Notes under the pieces: generated by a model
What the model saw: the letters and a program-made list of their open reading frames with translations, nothing else
Database searches by the model: none
What the model was told of the DNA's origin: nothing
From: Methylophilus sp. QUAN
Lineage (GTDB): Bacteria > Pseudomonadota > Gammaproteobacteria > Burkholderiales > Methylophilaceae
DNA: 64,000 bases
NCBI RefSeq assembly: GCF_015354445.1
Contig: NZ_JADKYT010000002.1
Location: 186,001-250,000 of the forward strand
Direction of reading: 5' to 3'
In this document: positions 22,495 to 29,352 of the stretch, one piece after another
Numbering within the stretch: position 1 is the stretch's first letter
Layout of the letters: the number at the start of each line of letters is the position of its first letter
Program-made: the position numbers and the translations under genes

Positions 22495-24774
22495 ATGTCA
22501 CAATACGAATCCATGCAGGCCACAAAACGGGATGGTCGCAAGGAACCGATTAATCTCGACAAAATTCACCGTGTGATCGACTGGGCCGCACAGGGCCTGA
22601 ATAATGTGTCGGTATCGCAGGTAGAGTTGCGCTCCCATATCCAGTTTTACGATGGCATTCGTACGGACGACATTCATGAAACCATCATCAAGTCGGCCGC
22701 TGACCTGATTTCTGAAGAAACGCCTGACTACCAGTACCTGGCTGCGCGTTTATCCATTTTTCACCTGCGCAAAATCGCTTATGGCCAGTTTGAGCCGCCA
22801 CATTTGTTTGACCACGTGACGACCCTGACCGAACTGGGCAAGTATGACCCGCATCTGCTGCGCGATTACAGCCGTGAAGAGTTTGATGCGTTAAATAGCC
22901 ATCTGGACCACTGGCGCGACATGAATTTCTCTTACGCCGCTGTGAAGCAGCTTGAGGGTAAATACCTGGTGCAGAACCGTGTTACCAAGAAAATCTACGA
23001 GAGCCCGCAGTTCCTGTACATCCTGGTGGCCATGAGCCTGTTTGCCAATTACAAAGGGCAGACAAGACTGGATCTGATCAAGCGCTTCTATGATGCGGTG
23101 TCTACTTTCAAAATCTCGTTGCCTACACCTATCATGTCTGGTGTGCGTACGCCTACACGCCAATTTAGCTCCTGCGTGCTGATTGAGTGTGATGACAGCC
23201 TGGATAGCATCAACGCCACATCCAGCGCCATTGTGAAATACGTGTCACAGCGTGCCGGTATCGGCGTCAACGCGGGCCGCATCCGTGCCCTGGGCAGTGA
23301 AATCCGTGGTGGTGAAGCACAGCACACTGGCTGCCTGCCATTCTACAAATTGTTCCAGTCTGCGGTGAAGTCTTGCTCACAGGGCGGCGTGCGCGGTGGT
23401 GCAGCCACCTTGTTCTACCCGCTGTGGCATTTGGAAGTTGAGTCACTGCTGGTGCTCAAAAACAACCGCGGCGTGGAAGAAAACCGAGTACGCCACCTCG
23501 ATTACGGCGTGCAGATCAACCGCCTGATGTACCAGCGCCTGATCAAAGGCCAGAACATCACCTTGTTCTCCCCGCATGATGTACCAGGCTTGTACGATTC
23601 CTTCTTTGCCGACCAAGACGAATTCGAGCGCCTCTATGCGCAATACGAAGCCGATGACAGCATCCGCAAGCGTAGCTTGCCAGCCGTAGACCTGTTCTCG
23701 CTGGTGATGCAAGAACGCGCAGGCACAGGCCGTATCTACATTCAGAACGTAGACCACTGCAATACACACAGCCCGTTTGACCCGGCCGTTGCACCTGTGC
23801 GCCAGTCAAACCTGTGTATGGAAATTGCACTGCCGACCCATCCATTGAACGACATCAATGATGAAGAAGGCGAAATTGCCCTGTGTACTCTGTCTGCCTT
23901 TAACCTGGGTGCGCTAGAGTCATTAGACGAACTCGAAGGCCTGGCTGATTTGGTGGTGCGTGCGCTGGATGCCTTGCTGGAATACCAGGATTACCCGGTC
24001 AAAGCTGCTCTCAATGCCACCAACAAGCGCCGTTCATTGGGCGTGGGCGTGATCAACTATGCTTACTACCTGGCCAAAAATGGCACTAACTATACTAGTG
24101 ACGCAGCGTTGGGCCTGACCCACCGCACATTTGAGGCGATTCAGTATTACCTGCTCAAGGCTTCGGTACAGTTGTCACGTGAATTTGGTCCATGCGGTGC
24201 ATTTAACGAAACCACGTATGCCAAAGGTATTTTGCCGATTGATACCTATAAAAAAGACCTTGATGCCGTCTGCAGCGAGCCATTGTTGTTGGACTGGGAA
24301 AGCCTGCGTGCCGACATCCAGAAAGATGGCCTGCGTAACTCTACGCTGACAGCATTGATGCCATCCGAGACGTCCAGCCAGATTGCCAACGCCACCAATG
24401 GTATTGAACCGCCGCGCGGTCTGGTGTCTGTCAAACAGTCCAAAGATGGCATCTTGCGCCAGGTGGTACCAGAGATTGACCGCTTGCGCGACCAGTACCA
24501 GTTGCTGTGGAAAATGCCTAGCAATGAGGGTTACCTCAAGCTGGTGGGCATTATGCAAAAGTTTGTTGACCAGTCTATTTCTGCCAACACCAACTATGAC
24601 CCCACCCGTTTTGAAGGCGGCCGTGTGCCTATGAAGCAGTTGCTCAAAGACTTGTTGCAAGTGTACAAACTGGGCATCAAAACTTTGTATTACCACAACA
24701 CCCGGGATGGTGCGACAGAAGGCGGCACTGAGGCGGAAGATGATGGGTGTGCCAGCGGCGCCTGCAAGATTTAA
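22495..24774 (+). CDS. nrdA: Ribonucleoside-diphosphate reductase class Ia, alpha subunit NrdA
   Basis: A 759-residue catalytic subunit reducing ribonucleoside diphosphates to deoxy forms. N-terminal ATP-cone (KRDGRKEPINLDKIHRVIDW) for dATP inhibition. Active-site cysteines sit in RQFSSCVLIEC, RQSNLCMEIALP and EIALCTLSAFNLG. The radical-transfer tyrosine pair is in KTLYYHNTRDG. The C-terminal redox pair is CASGACKI. Sequence and length (E. coli 761) are strikingly close to the enterobacterial enzyme. ATG 22495 with GGGAG upstream gives MSQYESMQATKRDG; the frame extending to 22444 lies in the leader. Expression should be low when cobalamin is available, because of the upstream riboswitch. Confidence 0.98.
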   Translation: MSQYESMQATKRDGRKEPINLDKIHRVIDWAAQGLNNVSVSQVELRSHIQFYDGIRTDDIHETIIKSAADLISEETPDYQYLAARLSIFHLRKIAYGQFEPPHLFDHVTTLTELGKYDPHLLRDYSREEFDALNSHLDHWRDMNFSYAAVKQLEGKYLVQNRVTKKIYESPQFLYILVAMSLFANYKGQTRLDLIKRFYDAVSTFKISLPTPIMSGVRTPTRQFSSCVLIECDDSLDSINATSSAIVKYVSQRAGIGVNAGRIRALGSEIRGGEAQHTGCLPFYKLFQSAVKSCSQGGVRGGAATLFYPLWHLEVESLLVLKNNRGVEENRVRHLDYGVQINRLMYQRLIKGQNITLFSPHDVPGLYDSFFADQDEFERLYAQYEADDSIRKRSLPAVDLFSLVMQERAGTGRIYIQNVDHCNTHSPFDPAVAPVRQSNLCMEIALPTHPLNDINDEEGEIALCTLSAFNLGALESLDELEGLADLVVRALDALLEYQDYPVKAALNATNKRRSLGVGVINYAYYLAKNGTNYTSDAALGLTHRTFEAIQYYLLKASVQLSREFGPCGAFNETTYAKGILPIDTYKKDLDAVCSEPLLLDWESLRADIQKDGLRNSTLTALMPSETSSQIANATNGIEPPRGLVSVKQSKDGILRQVVPEIDRLRDQYQLLWKMPSNEGYLKLVGIMQKFVDQSISANTNYDPTRFEGGRVPMKQLLKDLLQVYKLGIKTLYYHNTRDGATEGGTEAEDDGCASGACKI

Positions 24775-24790
24775 ATAAGCGCTGACTCAG

Positions 24791-24899
24791 TGGCTGCGCG
24801 GGCAAATTGCAACGTTGTGCGGTGCTCGAAATCTGATGTACTCCATGTACATTCCGGTTTCTGCGCTCCGTACGCCTTGCACTTTATCCCGCTCACTCA
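24791..24899. repeat. Long palindromic intergenic repeat, copy A
   Basis: A 109-bp element, TGGCTGCGCGGG ... CCCGCTCACTCA, about 85-90% identical to the element at 26124-26230. The halves are inverted copies of each other around ATGTACTCCATGTACAT, so the RNA can fold into one long imperfect hairpin. It lies between nrdA and nrdB, inside the operon. Confidence 0.85.
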
Positions 24900-24982
24900 C
24901 GATCAAAAGCTTATTGCAGTGGGGTAATGAGTAGATTTTAAAAACAGTTTGAGAATAAAACTTAAACATTAGGAACACGGCT

Positions 24983-26116
24983 ATGGCCTACAGCATCTTT
25001 ACCAAAATCGACAACGAACAGTTAAAAGAACCCATGTTCTTCGGTCAGCCCGTCAACGTGGCACGTTATGACCAGCAAAAATATCCGGTCTTCGAGAAGC
25101 TGATCGAGAAACAACTGTCATTCTTCTGGCGCCCGGAAGAGGTCGATGTGTCACAAGACCGTGCTGACTACCAGGGCCTGCCTGAGCATGAAAAGCATAT
25201 TTTCATCAGCAACCTCAAATACCAGACGCTGTTGGATTCCATCCAGGGCCGCAGCCCTAACGTGGCATTGTTGCCATTGGTGTCACTGCCCGAGCTGGAA
25301 ACCTGGATTGAAACCTGGGCGTTTTCCGAGACGATCCACTCGCGCTCTTATACCCACATCATCCGCAACATCGTCAATGATCCTTCTATCATTTTTGACG
25401 ACATCGTGCGCAATGACAACATCACCGCGCGTGCCTCGGATATCGCCCATTATTACGACGAACTGATCCATCAGACCATGTTGTATTCGCAACTGGGTGA
25501 GGGCGATCACATCATCAATGGCGAAACTATCTCAGTCAACAAGCGCGAACTGAAAAAGCTGCTGTATCGCTGCCTGATGAACGTGAATATCCTCGAAGCG
25601 ATTCGCTTTTACGTCAGCTTTGCCTGCTCCTTTGCCTTTGCCGAGCGTAAGGTAATGGAAGGCAACGCTAAAATCATCCGTCTCATTGCGCGTGACGAAG
25701 CACTGCACCTCACTGGCACCCAGCACATCCTCAATATCATGCGCTCTGGGCAAGATGACCCAGAGTTCGCCGAGATCGCTGCCGAGCTGCACAACGAGTG
25801 CTTTGAAATGTTTAGAACCGCCGCCGAGCAGGAAAAGGAATGGGCAGAATACCTGTTTAAAGATGGCTCCATGATTGGTTTAAATAAGGACATCCTGAGC
25901 CAGTATGTCGAATACATCACCAATAGCCGCATGGCCTCCGTTGGTTTGCCGCCTGCATTCCCCGGTGCCAAAAACAACCCGATTCCATGGATCAACACTT
26001 GGCTGGCCTCAGACACCGTGCAAGTTGCGCCGCAAGAGGTGGAATTAAGCTCCTACCTGATTGGTCAAATTGATTCTGAAGTGTCAGCAGACGACCTCAA
26101 TGGTTTTGAACTGTAA
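24983..26116 (+). CDS. nrdB: Ribonucleoside-diphosphate reductase class Ia, beta subunit NrdB
   Basis: A 377-residue diiron-tyrosyl radical subunit (E. coli 376). It contains [32 protein letters not shown], the radical tyrosine in [15 protein letters not shown], iron ligands in ETIHSRSY and [13 protein letters not shown], and a C-terminal tail [12 protein letters not shown] that binds NrdA. It is nearly collinear with the E. coli protein. It is flanked on both sides by copies of the same palindromic repeat. The leader contains AGGAACACGG before ATG 24983. Confidence 0.98.
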   Translation: MAYSIFTKIDNEQLKEPMFFGQPVNVARYDQQKYPVFEKLIEKQLSFFWRPEEVDVSQDRADYQGLPEHEKHIFISNLKYQTLLDSIQGRSPNVALLPLVSLPELETWIETWAFSETIHSRSYTHIIRNIVNDPSIIFDDIVRNDNITARASDIAHYYDELIHQTMLYSQLGEGDHIINGETISVNKRELKKLLYRCLMNVNILEAIRFYVSFACSFAFAERKVMEGNAKIIRLIARDEALHLTGTQHILNIMRSGQDDPEFAEIAAELHNECFEMFRTAAEQEKEWAEYLFKDGSMIGLNKDILSQYVEYITNSRMASVGLPPAFPGAKNNPIPWINTWLASDTVQVAPQEVELSSYLIGQIDSEVSADDLNGFEL

Positions 26117-26123
26117 TAATAAA

Positions 26124-26230
26124 TGGCTGCGCGGGTAAATTGCTGCGTTGTGCGTGCTCGAAATCCTCATGTACTACATGTACATCCGGTTTCTGCGCTC
26201 CCTGCGCCTTGCACTTTTCCCGCTCGCTCA
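26124..26230. repeat. Long palindromic intergenic repeat, copy B
   Basis: A 107-bp element in the same orientation as copy A, with TGGCTGCGCGGG at its left end and CCCGCTCGCTCA at its right. The centre is ATGTACTACATGTACAT. It starts 8 bp after the nrdB stop and ends 20 bp before the ferredoxin gene. Confidence 0.85.
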
Positions 26231-26250
26231 TTTATTTCTTTTTATAATTT

Positions 26251-26661
26251 ATGATTAGCGTACGCAGCCAGCACAGCCGCTTTAGCCTGCTCCCGCAAGA
26301 AACCCTGCTCGAAGGCCTGGAACGTACCGGCCACGAAGTAGAGTTTCAATGCCGGAGCGGTTATTGTGGTGCCTGCCGCGTACGCATGCTAGATGGCGAA
26401 GTCGATTACGTTGAGTTGCCATTGGCCTTTATCGCCGCCGATGAAATTTTGCCATGCTGCTGCGTGCCAAAGTCAGATTTATGGCTAGATTGCGAGCTCC
26501 GCTTTGACCTGCAAAGCGCGCAAATGCAAGACGACATGTTCCCTGCACAACAATCCCTGTTCGATGAAGCTTTGCCGCTGGCAGATACGCCGGTGAAAAA
26601 ACTGCTGCGCAGAAGAGTCAGCAAGCCCAATATTCAGGCCAGCAACCTCTCATTGTTTTAG
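26251..26661 (+). CDS. yfaE: 2Fe-2S ferredoxin for NrdB maintenance (YfaE family), with C-terminal extension
   Basis: A 136-residue protein. Residues 1-82 match YfaE, the ferredoxin that helps rebuild the diferric-tyrosyl cofactor of NrdB. The cluster ligands are C34, C39 and C42 in CRSGYCGACRV, plus one from the PCCC motif at 69-71. EVEFQCR and FIAADEILPCCC align with E. coli YfaE (84 aa). The remaining ~54 residues form a tail with an acidic/Gln start, KKLLRRR and SNLSLF. This tail is absent from the E. coli protein and not recognised. Gene order nrdA-nrdB-yfaE matches enterobacteria. The ribosome-binding site is poor and sits just after repeat copy B. Confidence 0.9.
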   Translation: MISVRSQHSRFSLLPQETLLEGLERTGHEVEFQCRSGYCGACRVRMLDGEVDYVELPLAFIAADEILPCCCVPKSDLWLDCELRFDLQSAQMQDDMFPAQQSLFDEALPLADTPVKKLLRRRVSKPNIQASNLSLF

Positions 26662-26679
26662 TTATTAAGTTTAGGCGAT

Positions 26680-26711
26680 AAAAAAGGCGCTTGGTTACAA
26701 GCGCCTTTTTT
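26680..26711. terminator. Bidirectional terminator after the nrd operon
   Basis: Perfect 8-bp stem GGCGCTTG (26686-26693) / CAAGCGCC (26698-26705), loop GTTA, with an A-run on the left and TTTTTT on the right. It serves the nrd operon and the convergent small gene at 26725. Confidence 0.92.
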
Positions 26712-26724
26712 CAAAGCATTTAAC

Positions 26725-26943
26725 TCACGCAGCATTTGGCCGCAGCCACTGCATTTTCAGGTTCGGTGCACGCGCACTCAAATCCGCGACCAGGCTGCAA
26801 CTCAAGATCTCGCAGCGCCAATACATCTGCCTGATCTTGGCATCGGCCTCGCTACGCGACTTGCCAAAAATCTGCAGATTTTCAACCAGCACCCCATTCG
26901 CACTGCGTATGGTGTACAAATATTTTCCAGACATATCCATCAT
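26725..26943 (-). CDS. Small conserved-looking protein of unknown function
   Basis: About 72 residues starting MMDMSGKYLYTIRSANG, with two Cys (RCEILSCS) and a basic/aromatic core. I do not recognise the family. ATG 26943 is chosen because it follows a GA-rich stretch and the sequence upstream (to 27015) looks like leader rather than protein. ATG 26934 is also possible. It is convergent with the nrd operon and shares its terminator. Confidence 0.55.
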   Translation of the reverse strand: MMDMSGKYLYTIRSANGVLVENLQIFGKSRSEADAKIRQMYWRCEILSCSLVADLSARAPNLKMQWLRPNAA

Positions 26944-27117
26944 TTTCAATGTCACCCCGATGTTTGTTTGACGCAAAAGCATCATATTTATTGTGATATA
27001 TCGGTAACATATCAAAGTTTTTTAGGGGTGTATACCCTGTAAAGATGGTTTTTTTATCGTTAATTCAATAATTTAAAGGGTTTTTTGCATAAAACACCTA
27101 TAGTTAACCTGCTAACT

Positions 27118-27831
27118 TCACTTCCAAGTGGATGGATTAAAGGTCAGAGATTGATGATCCCTGCGCCAGATTACTTCTTGTTGGCTCACTGCCAGCCACC
27201 AGGTTTGTGTTTCAGGCTTGGGCTTATGCTGGGCAAAAGCTTCTGGTTTGAGCACCGCAATGCACCATGCAGGTTGAGGGCTCCTCACTGATTGATAAAT
27301 GATGCAGCCTAAATCAATACTTCTTGCTAATTGTGCAAACGTTTGTGTCGGGCCGTAATCGGTTTTATGTGTCCAGCGCGCATCTGCATTAAAGGGGGGT
27401 TGGCGTAAGTCCACAGTTTGCGCATTGAGCGCAACTTGAAATGCGGTATGTGCAACAGGTTCAATATGCGCGAGGGCAGGCGCGTCCATCAAAAACTTCC
27501 AACGCCAATAACCAAGCTCTGCGGCTGCAGTTTCTACGGATTCCGCGCCATAAAATACCCCTGGGTCATTCGCGCCTCTGAAGCGTGAGCCACCTTTACG
27601 CGTCGGATAGCGAAAAGGTGTTGCCAGCAGATAGTCTAGTTTTGCAGTCGTATCGGGGTAAACTGGCTTGCTGTGATCGAGCAATGCTTCAAGTATGTTC
27701 TGTTCAGCCGCCGTATCTACCAGTTTCATGGTGGAAGCCACGTGCTGTGCCTCTACCATGCGCCAAGCCAGCCCGCGCCAGGCAAATGCCTCAGACGAGA
27801 CCGCGTGAGGTGTCCAGGTAGTGTACGACAC
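27118..27831 (-). CDS. RES-domain toxin (NAD+-degrading type II toxin)
   Basis: A 237-residue RES protein. It contains AWRMVEAQHVASTMKLVDT, DYLLATPFRYP, FRGANDPGVFYGAES and CIIYQSVRSP, the conserved Arg, Glu and Ser regions that name the family. RES toxins consume NAD+ (hydrolysis or phosphorolysis) when not bound by their Xre-type partner. It starts on GTG 27831, inside the 3' end of the antitoxin gene: a 41-nt overlap in another frame. The coding region is fully open, with no sign of decay. Confidence 0.88.
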   Translation of the reverse strand: MSYTTWTPHAVSSEAFAWRGLAWRMVEAQHVASTMKLVDTAAEQNILEALLDHSKPVYPDTTAKLDYLLATPFRYPTRKGGSRFRGANDPGVFYGAESVETAAAELGYWRWKFLMDAPALAHIEPVAHTAFQVALNAQTVDLRQPPFNADARWTHKTDYGPTQTFAQLARSIDLGCIIYQSVRSPQPAWCIAVLKPEAFAQHKPKPETQTWWLAVSQQEVIWRRDHQSLTFNPSTWK

Positions 27832-28165
27832 GCACCAAGCCTTCTGTTTGAGTAATCAAATCTATGGGCCGCCCATTCAAGGCTAGGTTTTCATTGGTTA
27901 ACCATACCCGCGCAGTTTCATCATTGCTCACAATCGAATCCAGTGAGCGGAAGACGCGCACAAACAGCAATGCAAAATCCCACTCTTTGCGTTTCTGGTC
28001 GAGCAGGTATTTGCCATCATACAAGCGTGTAATGGTCGCTGGACTTAACCCCAGAATCGTCGCTAGCATCGCACGAGAAAGCTGTAAGCGCTCGGCAGCA
28101 CGGCTGACGGCTTTGCTTAATACCTGGGATGCATCGGGGCGTATTGCTGTTTGAGTGGTTGCCAT
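27791..28165 (-). CDS. Xre/MbcA/ParS-type antitoxin (DUF2384)
   Basis: A 124-residue antitoxin. The N-terminal helix-turn-helix is LQLSRAMLATILGLSPATITRLYDG. The C-terminal DUF2384 toxin-binding region has LFVRVFRSLDSIVSNDETARVWLTNENLALNG and ends YLDTSRGLV, close to the active-site-plugging tail of this family. A GGAAA Shine-Dalgarno precedes ATG 28165. Inverted repeat 28181-28206 upstream is the likely autoregulatory operator. Confidence 0.88.
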   Translation of the reverse strand: MATTQTAIRPDASQVLSKAVSRAAERLQLSRAMLATILGLSPATITRLYDGKYLLDQKRKEWDFALLFVRVFRSLDSIVSNDETARVWLTNENLALNGRPIDLITQTEGLVRVVHYLDTSRGLV

Positions 28166-28180
28166 CTTTTTCCTTTCTTT

Positions 28181-28206
28181 GGAAATTATAATATAAAAAT
28201 ATTTCC
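28181..28206. promoter_or_regulatory. Operator-like inverted repeat of the RES/Xre operon
   Basis: GGAAAT (28181-28186) and ATTTCC (28201-28206) flank an AT-only core that contains a TATA-like -10. It lies 15 bp upstream of the antitoxin start. Confidence 0.5.
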
Positions 28207-28340
28207 ACTGAAAGTTTATGAGAGTTTAATGCAATATTAGTTTTTAAATAGTAGATATTTACACAATGACAGTTGAGAATGCATCTAATCATGTTTCAAT
28301 AATGGTTTAAATAGAAGTCACAAAAAGTATTCAATACGTC

Positions 28341-29258
28341 ATGAAGCCTGAGTCGTCCTCATCAGCGCTGCACCCATGCAATCAACATCGTACTGGCTAT
28401 GATTTTGATGTGCTGGTGCAAGCACATCCAACACTCTCTCAATACGTTCGCCCAAATGCTTATGGCGATGACTCAATAGACTTTTCTAACCCTCAAGCGG
28501 TGAAAGCCTTGAATCAGGCTTTGCTCAAACACTATTACGGCGTGGGGGTGTGGGATATTCCAAAGAATTACTTATGTCCGCCTATCCCCGGGCGGGCGGA
28601 TTATGTGCATTATCTGGCGGATTTATTAGCAGAGAGCATTCCAGATTTCAACCCTGAAAAAGTGCGATTGCTGGATATTGGCACGGGTGCGAATCTGGTT
28701 TATCCGCTGATTGCATCGCATGCTTATGGCTGGCAATGTGTGGGCGCGGATATTGATGCAAAGGCGTTGCGTAATGCGCAACAGATTATTGACGCCAATG
28801 GTTTGCAGCAACAGATTAGTGTGCGTCAGCAGCCTAACCCTGGTTCGATTTTTAAAGGCGTGATGTTGCCGGGCGAGCAATTCACCATCACTTTATGTAA
28901 TCCACCTTTTCATGCTTCAGCCGCTGAAGCGTTGGCGGGTACGCAACGCAAATGGCGCGGGTTGGGTAAAAAGCCACCGCAAGCGCTGAATTTTGGCGGG
29001 CAGTCTAATGAGTTGTTCTGCGAGGGCGGTGAGGCGGCGTTTTTAACCTCCATGATTAGCGAGAGTAAGTTGTTTGCCAGGCAGTGTGTGTGGTTTACCA
29101 CGCTGGTTTCCAAGGCGAGTAATTTGCCGCTGGTCTATCGTCAGTTAAAGAAGGTGCAGGCGGTGACGGTGAAAACGGTGGAGATGGCGCAAGGCCAGAA
29201 GCAAAGCCGGTTTGTAGCGTGGACGTTTCAGTCTGCGTCTTCTAAAAAACGCATTTAA
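28341..29258 (+). CDS. rlmF: 23S rRNA (adenine1618-N6)-methyltransferase RlmF
   Basis: A 305-residue SAM-dependent methyltransferase. Motifs: N-terminal HPTLSQYVRPNAYGDDSIDF, WDIPKNYLCPPIPGRADYVH, SAM-binding LLDIGTGANLVYPLI (about 112-126), and the catalytic NPPF (about 192-195) typical of N6-adenine methylation. These match the YbiN/RlmF family, which methylates A1618 of 23S rRNA. It is monocistronic, with its own terminator. Confidence 0.93.
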   Translation: MKPESSSSALHPCNQHRTGYDFDVLVQAHPTLSQYVRPNAYGDDSIDFSNPQAVKALNQALLKHYYGVGVWDIPKNYLCPPIPGRADYVHYLADLLAESIPDFNPEKVRLLDIGTGANLVYPLIASHAYGWQCVGADIDAKALRNAQQIIDANGLQQQISVRQQPNPGSIFKGVMLPGEQFTITLCNPPFHASAAEALAGTQRKWRGLGKKPPQALNFGGQSNELFCEGGEAAFLTSMISESKLFARQCVWFTTLVSKASNLPLVYRQLKKVQAVTVKTVEMAQGQKQSRFVAWTFQSASSKKRI

Positions 29259-29295
29259 TCAGCGACTTGCCATTTATGTTTAGGCGGCATGCGCG

Positions 29296-29328
29296 TGTTG
29301 AGGGATAATAACGCCCTCAACATTTTTT
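29296..29328 (+). terminator. Rho-independent terminator after rlmF
   Basis: Perfect 9-bp stem TGTTGAGGG (29296-29304) / CCCTCAACA (29314-29322) followed by TTTTTT. It lies only ~25 bp before the next start, so it may also act as an attenuator for the next gene. Confidence 0.85.
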
Positions 29329-29352
29329 GCAGTATTCTCGGAATTTACTCCC

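Noticed and set aside
24787-24978. 63-codon minus-strand frame between nrdA and nrdB
   Set aside because: It is the translation of the palindromic repeat copy A; repeat copy B does not keep a matching gene-like frame.
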